DNA of 64,000 bases from Protea cynaroides (GCA_028583415.1 CM053276.1:15994810-16058809), one strand, 5' to 3'; numbered from the stretch's first letter, positions 1 through 11,136 are shown. Notes: generated from the sequence alone by a model not told the origin. Numbers and translations: made by a program.

Positions 1-1379
1 GCCCGAATCGTTTTAAGCCTCGCATAGGTGATACTTTTAAGAATACCTTATCACTTACAACGAATTCAAAGTCTCGACGTCGAGTATTTGCATACTGTTT
101 CTGCCGATTCTGAGCTATTCTAACTCTTTCCTTGATAATGTCGACCACTCGACAAGTCTCTTCAACAAACCATGGTCCAACAATACTCCGTTCTCTAACT
201 TTATTCCAAAACAAAGGAGTTCGACACTTCCTACCATATAGTGCTTCATAGGGTGACATCTGTATAGTAGCCTGATAGCTGTTGTTATAGGCGAACTCGA
301 TCAATGGTAGTTTCTCATCCCATGATCCTTTGAAATCAATAACACAGGCTCGAAGCATGTCTTCTAAAATCTGAATGGTACGCTCCGACTGTCCGTCTGT
401 CTGAGGATGGAATGCAGTACTGAACTTCAACGTTGTACCCATAGCTTCCTGTAATCCTTCCCAAAACTTGGAGGTAAAGCATGGGTCTCTATCGGACACA
501 ATGCTTTCAGGTACACCATGCAATCTGGCAATATTATCCACATATAGCTTGGCTAACCTCTCTAGGGTATACTGAGGTCGTATAGCTATGAAGCGAGCTG
601 TCTTAGTCAGACGATCTACAATCACCTAGACCGCGTCAACTACTCGGGGAGTCAATGGTAACCCGGTGACGAAGTCCATAGTGATGCAGTCCCATTTCCA
701 TGCTGGTTCTGGCAGTGGCTGCAACAATCCTGCAGGTATTTGCCTTTCAACCTTTACCCTCTGACAATTAGGTATTGAGATACAAATTTAGCTACATCCA
801 TTTTCATTCCTCTCCACCAATATAGTTTCTTCAGATCATGATACATCTTCGTACTTCTAGGATGTACCGAATAAGAGGTGGTGTGAGCTTCCTTCATTAG
901 TCTGTGTCTAATATCCAAGTTTTCATTTTCAGGAACACATACTCTTCCTTTGTATTTTAGTACATTTTCAACGTCTAAGGTGAACTCAGAAGTAGTCCTA
1001 CCTTTTCGATGTCTTCTTGCACCATTCTCAGATAAGGGTTTGATTTAATAGCGGCTTTTACTTCCTCTATCAGATCAGGTATAATTTTCAAGGTGGCAAA
1101 CATATTTGAAAACCAATGAATAAATCATTGGTTGGTTGATCCATCCGGTGTATCTATCACAAACTACTCATTACCATGATTGAATACTTTTCCTGTAACA
1201 CACATTTTCGTAGTCGTGTTAACTTCTCCCTGGGATTTTATCATTGCTTTTCTGCTTAGCGCATCAGCAACTACATTAGCCTTTCCTGGATGATACTGAA
1301 TATCTTAATCATAATCCTTCAATAATTCCAGCCATCTTCTTTGTCTCATGTTCAACTCCTTCTGATTAAAAAGATAAGT
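1..1379 (-). pseudogene. RNase H C-terminus and integrase of the Ty3/gypsy element, cut by the window edge
   Basis: RNase H ends with the motif ADALSRK near 1280-1250. Integrase follows. Its zinc-binding part is weak around 900-760, then the catalytic core is clear: MDFVTGLPLTPR near 690-640, VDRLTKTARFIAIRP near 620-575, SDRDPCFTSKFWE near 510-460, FHPQTDGQSERTIQ near 415-375 and EFAYNNSYQ near 300-270. The C-terminal segment reaches GLKRFG at the left edge. A TAG stands where a Trp is expected between DAV and VIVDRLT (about 630). The normal role is insertion of the cDNA into chromosomal DNA. Confidence 0.85.
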
Positions 1380-2520
1380 GAGACTTTTATGATCTGATTT
1401 AATCTGAAATTTCTCTCCATACAAATAATGTCTCCATATCTTGATAGCATGTACTACTGCTGCTAATTCCAAGTCATGAGTGGGATAGTTCTTCTCATGT
1501 GTCTTCAGTTGTCTTTAAGCATACACAACTACTTGTTCTCTTTACATAAGCAAACATCCTAAACCCAACCCAGACGCATCAGTGTACAAGGTAAATGGTT
1601 GTCCTGAAATAAGAATAGTTAAGATGGGAGCGGATATCAATCTAGCCTTCAATGTTTGGAAACCCTCCTTACATTTGTCGGTCCAAACAAACTTTTCTCC
1701 TTTCTTAATCAAACTAGTGAGAGGTACGGCGATTCTAGAGTAATCTTCCACGAATCGTCGGTAATACCCAGCTAGACCTAAAAAACTTCTGATTTCTATA
1801 ATACTCTTAGGTGCTTCCCATTTCACAATGGTTTTAATCTTGCTAGGATCCACTTTAATTCCCTCAGCGGATACAACATGGCCTAGGAAAGCGACCTTAT
1901 TTAGTCAAAACTCACACTTTGTAAATTTGGCGTAAAGCTTCTCTTTTCTTAGTCGCTGCAGAGCGAAAATAGATTTGTGACATGAGTTTCTTTGTCCTTG
2001 GAGTAGACCAATATGTCGTCAATAAACACAATGACTGATTTATCCAACATATCATGGAATACCCGATTCATGAGTTCCATAAAAGTTGCAAGTGCGTTAG
2101 TCAATCCAAAAGACATGACTAAAAATTCATATTGTCCATATCTTGATCTAAATGTTGTCTTTGGAATATCACCTTCCTTAATCTTCAACTGATGGTATCC
2201 TGACCGAAAATCAATATTGGAGAACACTTTGGCACCTTGCAACTGATCGAACAAGTCATCGATCCGAGGCAACGGGTATCGATTCTTGATTGTAAGCTTA
2301 TTTAATTCTCGATAGTCTATACACAGTCGAACACTACCGTCCTTCTTCTTCACAAACAATACTAGCACTCCCCATGGTGATATGTTGGGTCTGATATAAC
2401 TCTTGTCCAGTAATTCTTGTAACTGTACCTTCAGTTCTTTCAGTTCAGTAGGAGCCATTCGATAAGGTGTTTTAGATACTGGTGCAGCTCTGGGTATACG
2501 ATCTATAATGAACTCTGTCG
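1380..2520 (-). pseudogene. Reverse transcriptase and RNase H of the Ty3/gypsy element
   Basis: The RT core (2458-1949) carries SPWGVLVLFVKKKDGS, CIDYRELNKLT, NRYPLPRIDDLF, YEFLVMSFGL and the catalytic FIDDILVYS, the Ty3/gypsy form of the YxDD box. RNase H begins around 1630 with FTLYTDASGLGLG, holding the first catalytic Asp, and continues past a stop at 1542 through SDHKSLTYLF near 1395. The RT-RNase H connection lies around 1950-1850, where the frame is disturbed. DNA synthesis and RNA-template removal are the known functions. The domains are recognisable but interrupted, so this copy is inactive. Confidence 0.88.
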
Positions 2521-2539
2521 CTCAGTTGGGTGGTAGTCC

Positions 2540-3099
2540 TGGTAGTTCCTTATGAAATACGTCGGAAAGTCACGCATAACATCAATATCTTCCATTCGTG
2601 GTACTTCCTTGGTGAGATCAACCACGGATACTAGATACCCAACTCCTCCTTTCTCGAGGCATTTTCTAGCCTTTAATGCAGAGAGGATGAGTTTTCGTTT
2701 TCAGGGAAGTCTGGTTCTCGCAAAACTAAACTCTGCTCCTTCCTTGTCTTTAAATGTCAGTTTCTTTTCTGCACATAATAGGTTTGCAGAATGCCAAGCT
2801 AACCAATCCATTCCCAAGATAACGTCAAAGTCTTCCATCTCAAGTTGAATTAAGGTTGCATCCAAAATCTTCTCGTCGATAAGAACTAGACATGGTCCAT
2901 AACCTTTTTCTAGTTCCACTTCTAATCCCATAGGCGATCGTACAAGCAATTTGTAGTCTAAAGATCTGAGGGGTAGATTTAGCTTCTTTCTAAATGACAC
3001 AGATATAAAAGAATGAGTAGCTCCAGAATCAAAGAGTACTCTGGCGGGTATGCCATTAATAGGTATGATACCTGTGATTTGTTTTAATTTAGTTTACAT
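2540..3099 (-). pseudogene. Aspartic protease (retropepsin) region of the Ty3/gypsy element
   Basis: Minus-strand translation shows the catalytic triad context LFDSGATHSF at about 3040-3005, followed by a retropepsin-like body and the flap-distal motif VILGMDWLAWH near 2830-2780. It follows gag directly and precedes RT, the normal order. The stretch between 2700 and 2540 corresponds to the linker before RT and is degraded, with a stop at the end of TRLP near 2701. The domain processes the Gag-Pol precursor in an active element. The DSG site itself is intact here. Confidence 0.82.
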
Positions 3100-4409
3100 G
3101 CTCACACAAGGTAATACAAAATGAAAGGTTCAGGTCATTCCTGTGACCACATCGAGCGATGCGGCAGCATCCTCAGATGTAACTGCATAAACCTTTCATT
3201 GTTGTAGCTGCTTCCTGGGCTTAGGACACTCCCTTGAATAATGTCCCATTTAATTACAGTTATAGCATTTTACTCCTTCACTATTTTGCTTCTGTTGAGG
3301 TTGGACTTTTGGAGTAGTCTTGGCTGCAGCATTAAAGCCTTGAGTACGGAAGGGTTTAAAGGTCTTTGTGTTTCCTCCGTTATATGAATTTCCATTAGGC
3401 CTTTTGATACCTCTATTCTGAGCAAAGTAACTCTCCCTCTAGCTCGATTCCAGTACTCGAGCAATCTGTACCGCTTCATTATAAACTTTCTTTTTCAGTC
3501 CCAATACATGATCCCAGATACTTCCCCTAAGTCCCATGACGAACCTTCGGATTTTGGTATTTTCCTCCTGCATGCTAGAGGGAGCAAAGAAAAACAGCTC
3601 TTCATAACGCTGTTGATACGCATCCACAGTCTTCTGTCCCTGATACAAACTCAGGAACTCTCTTTCCATAGCATCTCTGAAACTTCTGAGAAGATATTTC
3701 TCGAAGAATGCCTCTTTATAGATAGCCCAGGTTAATTAGGCGTGCTTCGTTAATAGATAACTCCGAGTAGACTTCCACCAGTGGCGTGCATCGCCCTTTA
3801 GCATAAATGTGGCACATAGCACTTTTTCCTCTTCATTAACAATCATCATCATGAAGTTCCTTTCCATCTCGTCGATCCAGTGAGCTGGCCACAAAGGATC
3901 CGCTGGCTTACCATTATACTCCTTAGGCTTCATCTTCAAAAAATGCTCAATCAGTCGAAAATGGTCCAACTGATACTGAGCATAGGCTCCATATATAGGT
4001 GATTGATACTGGTAACTGCCTTGGGCTACTTTAGGGTTTTGTACTGGAGCTTGTACAACTGACATTTAAGGTGCTTGAGGTACCGTGTTGCTACCCCCTG
4101 GTATGGTGCTAGCTTGTCTGGCTGGTATAGGTGTAGTATGTACAGCTGAAAAAGTCATTCCCATAGCAGCTTGCATATTGGCTTGCACCTGCTCTATTTG
4201 CTGCAGCTGTTGTGCTAGGTTCATTACCGCAGTAGTTAAATCTGTAGGTGGGGCTGGCAAATTTATAGGATTAGCCTGGTTGTTGGCTCCTGGTGTTACA
4301 CATTCTGATTCTCTTGTCTTTCAGGGTTTTCATGGCTATTTTCCTCCACAAGTGGTGGTGGTGGTGGAATTGGGTTACGTCCTCGCCTGGTTACTCTTCG
4401 CCCAACCAT
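3100..4409 (-). pseudogene. Gag polyprotein of the Ty3/gypsy element
   Basis: The frame opens at an ATG at 4409-4407 with a basic MVGRRVTRRGR start and a proline run, then continues in one frame through a capsid-like region (motifs FLKMKPKEYNG, MLKGDARHWW, LYQGQKTVDAYQQRYEELF) to a CCHC zinc knuckle near 3265-3225 (CYNC, GHYSREC). In-frame stops lie at about 4066, 3736 and 3439 and inside the zinc knuckle between its second Cys and the His. Several look like CAA-to-TAA changes. No frameshift was needed to follow the frame. Gag forms the virus-like particle and binds element RNA through the knuckle. This copy cannot make a full product. Confidence 0.85.
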
Positions 4410-4563
4410 TTCCTATTTTCGGTGGTGGTAGTGTCTGAAAATCATAGAACATGTGAGGCAATCATAATATACGTCATTCCCATGTCAAAATCTAATTAAT
4501 CAATGTGAAATTTTAATTTTCAAGTCATTCAGTCAAAATACAGTATTTTCCATCGTGTAGTCG

Positions 4564-4762
4564 ATGGTGGGGTCGCAGTACATGCGACCACAGGGTATGC
4601 GACCACACAAAACCCTGTTAGCTCACCGAGAGCCTGTGATCGATAGTGTGGTCGCAGTATGTGCGACCACAGGGTGCGACCACACGAAATCTGTCAGCTC
4701 ACCGAGAACCTGTGGTCGATCATGTGGTCGCATATTTGGTCGAATTTTGCAACCACACGACC
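4564..4762. promoter_or_regulatory. TGTGGTCGCA / TGCGACCACA motif cluster upstream of the antisense ORF
   Basis: The same motif as in the LTR, again about eight copies with head-to-head pairs. It sits between the gag start (4409, minus) and the antisense ORF (5361, plus), where divergent promoters would lie. Confidence 0.55.
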
Positions 4763-5360
4763 CCAAATTAGGTTTTTAAACCTGAGTTTTGGAGTCATTC
4801 TCCACTCTTCTCTTTGCTTTCAACTCAACTCGCCTCCACTGAGTTGCTACAGTATCAACCACTCGAGTTTGGTGATTCTTTCGTCCATCCACGACCTCCG
4901 CTCTGTTCCTCCAAGTATGTTCTCTACTGGTTTTCCTTTTAAAGCTTTCAAAACTAGGTTTTTCTCCATTTTTAGGGTTTTCTTCAAATTAAAATATTTC
5001 TGACTGTAAAAATTTGATTTTTATTGGGGGCTTTTGCTATTGGCCACCCAATAGATGAAAGCCCTCAAGAACATTTGAGTTTCATCGGTTAGTTTATGAG
5101 AAACTTGAAATTTTTCATTTTTGACCTAATTTTTGGGGTTTTTCCAAATTGTCAAAATTTCTTCAAATTTGAACTACCTAATTTAAATTTTCAATTGTAT
5201 GAGCCTTGCAGGATGGTTTGGGACATATGTAAGTCCTCCTGCCCAACTGTTTGGGTGAAAAGTAAGGCTTTTGGCCAAATCACGCCATTATAATACCAAA
5301 ATTTTGAGTTTTTCGCTATATCTAATATCTTGCTTGTTGGTCTGTGTCTTTGCAGATAAC

Positions 5361-6587
5361 ATGGCTCGCACCAAGGTCCCCAGAGTTCATGATCCTCTTC
5401 GCTTCCGGTTTAATAAAATAGAGACTCAGTATGCTCGTTATGAGAATAAAAAGGTGGAAGGGGGTCGTTGTGCAAACCTGGCTAATTTAACCCTATTTAA
5501 TGTGGAGGGCACCTTTGGTGATATGGGCTGGCTCCCTGTGATATTGTATGAGGGTTGCACCTGTCTTGCATTGGTGAAACAGTTCTATTGCAATCTACAG
5601 GTGGAGGGTGACCTAAGGGACATAGACAGGGGTAGAGAGCTCAGGATCACTAGTTATGTTAAAGGGGTAAAGATCTCCTTTAACTGCCAGGAGTTAGCTG
5701 ATCTCCTGGGTATATCCAATGATGGCCCATTAGTATATTGCGCACCCAAGGAACCCCAGTTCCTGTCAGTGATGATGCGTGAAGAGATTGACCGCCAGCT
5801 TCTTAAAGATGATCGCTGGGAGATGAAGGCAATCAATCTATGGTCGGAACCTCGGGTGTACTGCAAGATCATTCAGCACAACCTGATTCCTTAGAGTGGA
5901 CATTATGAGAAGATTTTTCAGTTGACCCAGTATCTCCTGTACTGCATCTGCACTAGGCAGCCCGTCTGCCTTCCGTACATTATTATCAGGACTATGCTCT
6001 ATGCTACAACGCCTGGTCTGAGGGGCAACCTACCCTATGGGCGTTTGATCACCACTCTGCTCACCTGTCTATAGGTCGACTTGGTTGATGAGAGGATTCA
6101 TGAGGACACATTTTCGACCGACCTTGACTGGGAGGCCATTTACAGGATGGGGATGCGAGATGCGCAAGTCAGTAACGAGGAGAGGAACGCTATGGTGCAT
6201 CCCCGTACTAGAGTAGAGATAGCAGATGCAGAGGCGGCAGCAGCAACAACAGCAGAGGTCCATGGGAGTGATGCTGAGGGGGATGATGATCGGATGTACG
6301 TGGATGTGGACGCCATACCTCTTCCATCACCACTGCATTCCACTAGAGCTGGCCCTTCTCGGGTTCCTTCCCACTCAGCTGGTCCTTTGCACCCACCACC
6401 AGATGATGTGATGGGACTGCTGCGTGAGATTCGGGAGGCCCAGCGTGCTACTGATCAGCGGGTGACGGATCTGGCAGCTAGTCTCCAGGTGACCTAGACT
6501 TAGGTAGCCTGGCTTAGGAGGGTATATGCTGAGGATTATGATCGAGATCGTGAGGCACCTCCTCCTCCAGCACCCCCAGCTCCATGA
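5361..6587 (+). pseudogene. Oppositely oriented ORF inside the Ty3/gypsy leader, putative plant transposon protein (PF20167-like)
   Basis: A single plus-strand frame of 409 codons starts at the ATG at 5361 (MARTKVPRVHDP) and ends in a TGA at 6585-6587. It is interrupted by in-frame TAG codons at 5892, 6072, 6495 and 6501, all readable as CAG-to-TAG changes. The first 235 or so residues look like the family named putative plant transposon protein domain, including SYVKGVKISFN and ELADLLGI. The tail is acidic, then proline-rich, with a short heptad-like stretch near VMGLLREIREA. A leader intron is likely: donor at 5230 (ATATGTAAGT) and acceptor just before 5355 (TTTGCAG), six bases before the ATG. 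The ORF lies between gag and the PBS of the minus-strand element but runs the other way. Family assignment is from memory of the domain and is moderate. Confidence 0.68.
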
Positions 6588-6845
6588 TGCATTCATTTCT
6601 TTTACTTGTACTACAGAGTAATTGTCCGGATTGTGGACCGTACTCTGATTCGGATATATATTGTTTTTATTTGATGTATATATGAAACTTGTTTATCATT
6701 TTATATGTGCATTATTCTCTTTCTTAATTTCTGTCTCATACAACACAGGTGCTTATTGTGTGTTCTTATTACAGCTTTTAAGTTTTATCCTAACTCAGTT
6801 CACAACTTTTGTGGAAGTATACAAGTATAATAGACAGAACTCGAA

Positions 6846-6858
6846 AGCTCTGATACCA
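6846..6858 (-). other. Primer-binding site, initiator-tRNA-Met type
   Basis: The minus strand reads TGGTATCAGAGCT, complementary to the 3' end of plant initiator tRNA-Met, three bases after the LTR end TGACA. It fixes the orientation and the 5' LTR boundary of the large gypsy element. Confidence 0.9.
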
Positions 6859-7141
6859 AGTTGTCACAACCTAATTCTGAACCAACCAGAATGGTGTGAT
6901 GAACCATCTATGATCCAACGGTTCAACCAGGATCTCAAATAAGCCGTGTCCCTTTGCTTAAACCATATACATCAACAATCATAATCAGAGTAAATAAATA
7001 ATAGCGAAAGTTTTTAATATTAATGAACTGATTATCTAACAGTGATAACATAAATAAATTATCCAATTATCTCCAAACGACTAAGACATAAAATAAAATA
7101 AATTAATCACTTACATGTTCTGAATAATCCCACAACTAAAT

Positions 7142-7285
7142 CTACTCAAAAATACATGAGTTGCACTCGCACGACGAATCATGCGACTCCATCATAGCTT
7201 CCATGTCCATCGCCGCAACATGTCCATACATTGGAGCATTCACATAATCTTCTACAGTAGGACCTGCATCATCAATTAAAAATAT
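7142..7285 (-). CDS. Homologue of the LTR peptide in the host gypsy LTR
   Basis: On the minus strand the open frame extends from 7363 to a TAG at 7144-7142. The part matching the nested-LTR peptide starts about 7285 with IFLIDDAGPTVEDYVNAP and ends HDSSCECNSCIFE. A splice acceptor (GATGATGCAG) ends at 7264, at the same place in the peptide as in the other copy. The upstream half of the open frame has no match and may be intron. Function unknown. Confidence 0.48.
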   Translation of the reverse strand: MFLIDDAGPTVEDYVNAPMYGHVAAMDMEAMMESHDSSCECNSCIFE

Positions 7286-7429
7286 TCGACATCGAAATGG
7301 TGAGCACACATCATGGCTCAGTGAGCAAACAAAACAATGCAATAAACATATGCATGCATTCAATTCATATCTTTGGTCTGGTTCATAAGTTTACAATATG
7401 CAATAGAAAGGATAGGTGGCCGCCACACC

Positions 7430-7830
7430 TCTATACACGAGTGTGTGAAGTCACCCAATGGATCAAACACCATTGTAGTCCCACATGCACCCATCATGGA
7501 ATAGAGATAGAGCTAAAGTGCCCGGATCAAACACCGCATGACACTTCCCCTAATGCCCTACCCATACCAATACGTAAGCCCCTATTTATGAGGGCTTGCA
7601 AACTGGACTCGCAACTAACCAATCCTAATGTCAAACAATGTATCCAAGGCCTTGCCCCAGCATCCCTCAATACGTCCATAGAGATAGAGCTAAGGCCCCC
7701 CGACAGAGTCAGAGACTACACAGTTTGACCACCTCCCCTGATGCCCTATGACGTAATAGTTCTGCTAAGGTAATGGCGATACGACGATGTTAGTGGACAA
7801 AACTTGAGTAGAGATAGAGCTAGAGTCTGG
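7430..7830 (-). repeat. LTR-internal sub-repeats (host LTR)
   Basis: Three units around ATAGAGATAGAGCTA at about 7501, 7679 and 7806, homologous to those in the nested LTR. Confidence 0.58.
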
Positions 7831-8237
7831 TGACCAGAATGAACCACAGTGTCACATCCTCCCCTTGATGCTCCACTCGCATCAAGCACACTAACCACAC
7901 ACATACATTCACATGCCTATTCTTAGCATCATCATCATCATCATGTTATAAATAAACTGAATTAAATATGCATGAGCAGTAATAACAGGAATATTGGATG
8001 ACATGTGAAATGCACATTACAAGCATACAAGCATAGAATCATTCATGGCATTGGACTCAATAAATAAAAACAGTTTATTATTAGCCAATTAATTTAGGTC
8101 TTGTTCCCTCACCTTTGGTCGATAGTAGATCCTCATTCAAGCTTTGTAAATAACTTTTAAACCACTTGAAAACCTAATAAATTTATAGATTTTAAATTAA
8201 AATTTATTTTCAACAATTTAGACTAATAAAACTGAGG

Positions 8238-8472
8238 GGTCGCAGGTATGGCAGCACCTGTGGTCTCAGTTTCTGTGACCACAGGGTGTGTGGTCGCAAG
8301 GTGTGGTTGCAGCGACCACACCCTCCCTGGAACTTCCCGAGGGCATGTGGTCCCAAGGTGTGGTCGCATATCATGCGATCACACATGCGACCACACCCTT
8401 CCTGGACTTTTCGAGGGTGTGTGGTCGAATATGTGTGTCTCGTGTGGTCGCATATCATGCGACCATACATGT
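8238..8472. promoter_or_regulatory. TGTGGTCGCA / TGCGACCACA motif cluster, LTR interior
   Basis: Ten or so copies in both orientations, several arranged head-to-head around ATATCATG or similar spacers. LTR offset about 770-1004 once the nested insertion is removed. Confidence 0.6.
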
Positions 8473-8860
8473 GATGGTCGACTTTTTCACTCTCAACTCC
8501 ATTCCTTCATGTTTGGATTCCTTGGCTTATCATCATGGTCCTTCCTATGATTGTTCTATGGCTCAGAACTAATATTTTTATATACTCCTTCATCCACATA
8601 AATTCCTTCCATGGATTCTTTTAGAATTTATCCATGGATTGATGATTGGGGTCTCACTTAAATCCCTATCTCCTTCATAAACTATTCTAGGCATTCAATT
8701 GACATAGGAAATGTAAGACCCGCACTCCATAAACCCGGTCTAAACCTTGATTTTGTGTCGTAGCAGGTCTTTCGATCATCACCGGGCCAGACGGGACGAG
8801 CGGATGACAAACAGGTACGAAATCGGATCAAAGACGGTCAAATAATCATCATTTTATGTT

Positions 8861-8903
8861 GACCGATCGATGGTACCGGTCTCGGTACCGATCGACCGGT
8901 CAG
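8861..8903. promoter_or_regulatory. ACCGGTCGACC-type palindromic cluster, nested LTR promoter
   Basis: Overlapping palindromes built on GGTACCGGTC and GATCGACCGGTC at LTR offset about 149-191, just upstream of the TATA-like box. It occupies the same place as the TGTGGTCGCA cluster in the host LTR. Confidence 0.5.
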
Positions 8904-9019
8904 CTATGCGCAGTTAAGTGCGGAGATCCGAAATTGGATCTCTGTGGGTCCTATTTTCCTAAACCCTAATGCCTGAACCTTCCTAATCTTAATAAGGTTA
9001 CTAAACCCTAATGTTAGCC

Positions 9020-9028
9020 AATAAATAC
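9020..9028 (+). promoter_or_regulatory. TATA-like box of the nested LTR
   Basis: The AATAAATAC stretch lies about 310 bases into the LTR, followed by a purine-rich leader that ends at a consensus donor (AACG then GTAAGT) at 9171. The spacing mirrors that of the host LTR. Confidence 0.55.
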
Positions 9029-9454
9029 ACCCTTAAACCTCCTCAAATCCTTTCCATTGTCTCTCACAAACCCTAGAGAGGAGAAGGAGGTTGGAAAAGA
9101 GAGGAAGCTAGGAAGAAGAAGAAGGTGCCGCCATTACCATTCGACGACGCTCAAGTTACGCCAGTCAACGGTAAGTGTTTGAATCAATCTTCTTACCCTA
9201 TGATAGTTATAGGGGTGGATCAATACCATGCAAAGTAGGTATTGATCTAAAACCCCAATTGGACCTTAAAACCCTAAGTTGCCGTCAAACCCTAGATTCG
9301 AGTTCCGAGATGATATTCATCGAAATAAGACTTGAATGAGTTGGGGATAACTCTAACTCAAAGATTAGACTTAGAATGGATAGGAGAAACCCTGAAAATC
9401 CAAGGAAATCGATCGACGGCAGTTGAAAAACCAAGTGTATGGTCTTCCGGAGAC

Positions 9455-9523
9455 ATACCGGTCGACCATACCGGTTGCTAGTTTGCTCACAGAGCTGCAA
9501 CCGGTATGTTGCGACCGGTCAGC
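9455..9523. promoter_or_regulatory. ACCGGTCGACC-type palindromic cluster, nested LTR interior
   Basis: Contains ACCGGTCGACCATACCGGT and the inverted pair CAACCGGTATGTTGCGACC at LTR offset about 743-811, close to the offset of the interior cluster in the host LTR. Confidence 0.5.
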
Positions 9524-9984
9524 TCTGAAAGGCTGGTTTTGGACTTTGTTGGTTTCCGATCAACGTGAAACCTTAAGGAAACTATTCTAATGAAACCCTA
9601 ATAATATTATAGGACTTTGTGACTTCCCGTTTGGATCTTGCGACGTGGAGCAAGCTAACAAACGAGCGTCAAGTAAGGAAATCTGACCTAAACCTAATAA
9701 TTAATGGACAGTAAATCTTTATTATTAACACTGAATATATATGATGTGATGTTTGTGCATATTCACATGCCATCCTTTACTTTCAGTTATTATTATTATT
9801 CATGCATTGATAAGATGTGATTGTTAAGCATGTGATTATTTTCGTTAGTGTGTAGAGTGGGGCATGGGCCTGGGATCGCTCCTCACACTAGCACTTTTTG
9901 TAGTATTCTGTCTTAACATGCTTGGTACGAGTGGGGCATTAGGGGAAGGTCGTGGTACGGTGGTCTCCGATGTTGATGCTGGCC

Positions 9985-10400
9985 TGGCCATGGTTATGTG
10001 GCACTGTGGTCTCCGAGGTCGACGTTGGCTTGTCCACGATGCTTTAGCTCTATTTCTATGCCGTAGGGAGTTATGTTGGGATAGGGTCTACCTGCGTTAT
10101 GTATCTATCCTAGTGGGTTAGTTGCGGATAGGGCATCTGGGGAGGTGTGGGAATGCCTTAGCTCTATCTCTATGCCGTAGACGGTTGTGCTGGGATAGAG
10201 CATACATTGATGACATATAGGATTGGTTAGTTGCGAGCCCAGTTTGCGAGCCCTGACCAGTAGGGGCTTAGGTACTGGTATGGGTAGAGCATCAGGGGAG
10301 GTACGGGGGTATCTTAGCTCTATCTCTATTCCATGATGGGTGCATGTGGGCCAATGGGGGTGTGATCCATGAGGTGCCACACACTCGTGTATAGAGGTGC
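9985..10400 (+). repeat. LTR-internal sub-repeats (nested LTR)
   Basis: Three imperfect units, each containing a phrase like TTAGCTCTATCTCTATGCCG (about 10043, 10158 and 10314), spaced 115-155 bases apart. The host LTR has matching units at 7500-7830 in the other orientation. Confidence 0.6.
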
Positions 10401-10543
10401 GGGGGCCACCAAACCTTTCTATAGCACATTGCAAACTTAAACCAGACCACAGCATAAAATTGATTGTTACTCATGCATAATATTGTGAAACTGTCTGATT
10501 GTCTTACTGAGCTAAGTTGTGAGCTCACCCTTTGTATATATAC

Positions 10544-10687
10544 ATGTTTTTAGATGTTGATGCAGGTTACACTGTGGATGACTACATGAACGCTCCGCCT
10601 TATGGTGGTGTTGCTGCGTTGGATGTACAGGCAGGAGAGGACGAGCATGACGCTTCATGCGAGTGCCCTTTCTATGTGTACCTTTGA
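10544..10687 (+). CDS. Short conserved peptide encoded near the end of the nested LTR
   Basis: ATG at 10544 opens a 47-codon frame, MFLDVDAGYTVDDYMNAP and onward, ending in the Cys-containing stretch HDASCEC and a TGA at 10685. A strong acceptor (GATGCAG) ends at 10565, so in a spliced LTR transcript the exon would start at 10566 and the first in-frame Met would be that of MNAPPYGG. The host LTR encodes a homologous peptide on the other strand (7285-7142) with shared residues DAG-TV-DY-NAP-YG-VAA and H-D-SCEC. Many codon differences between the two are third-position and silent, which is what selection on a protein would leave. I do not recognise the peptide. It could be an LTR-encoded micropeptide or the last exon of a longer spliced product. 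Confidence 0.5.
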   Translation: MFLDVDAGYTVDDYMNAPPYGGVAALDVQAGEDEHDASCECPFYVYL

Positions 10688-11128
10688 TTGGATTTTTATT
10701 TATTTTCATTACTTTAGATTGGATTAAAGAGATGTAATGATATTATATTATTGTTTGGATTTGAATAATTAGATATTTTATTTAAATTTATAAATAGATT
10801 CTCAGTTCATTTATTTAAAGACTTTCGCTGTATTATTTATATTCTGATTGTGGTTATGTGTAATGGTTTGTATGAATGGACACGGCCTATTCGAGATCCT
10901 GGTGTGAACCGTTGGTTCAATGACGGTTCACTCACACCATTCTGGTTGGATCAGAATTGGGGTATGACATGAAATATTTTCATACCTTAAGCTTGTTGAA
11001 GATTCAGAGTTTTCTCTGAATTTTCCTCCTCTTAGTCTTCCTCTTCAATTCTCCTTCTCTTCCTCCTCTTCTCTTTCTCTCACTTTTAGTTTGAGTTCTA
11101 AAAGGATGAAAGAGGCTAAGGGACATCC

Positions 11129-11136
11129 TATTTATA
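11129..11136 (-). promoter_or_regulatory. TATA box of the host gypsy LTR
   Basis: The minus strand reads TATAAATA, about 360 bases into the LTR and 140 bases before the purine-rich leader ends at its splice donor. Transcription would start near 11100. Confidence 0.7.

Larger units (their letters stand above)
6862..8711 (-). repeat. 5' LTR of the Ty3/gypsy element, second part
   Basis: This is the continuation of the split LTR, ending TGACA next to the PBS. Joined to 11500-10970 it gives an LTR of about 2.38 kb, close to the 2.26 kb of the nested copy. It holds a second TGTGGTCGCA cluster (8472-8238), three sub-repeats around the phrase ATAGAGATAGAGCTA, and the short conserved peptide reading frame near its end. 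The terminal 100 bases match the end of the nested LTR in inverted orientation. Confidence 0.87.
8712..10969 (+). mobile_element. Nested solo LTR of the same gypsy family, inverted relative to its host LTR
   Basis: It begins TGTAAGACCC and ends GGTATGACA. No primer-binding site or coding sequence follows, so it is a solo LTR. The flanks are GGAAA (8707-8711) and TGAAA (10970-10974), a 4/5 match that fits an aged 5-bp target duplication. Sequence outside both ends joins into one continuous LTR on the opposite strand. Its last 100 bases, its sub-repeats and its peptide frame are all recognisably homologous to the host LTR. Confidence 0.85.

Noticed and set aside
7490..10340. Repeated phrase GATAGAGCTA / TAGCTCTATC as a CRISPR-like array
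   Set aside because: Units are imperfect, 115-180 bases apart, lie in plant LTRs and differ between copies; they are LTR sub-repeats.
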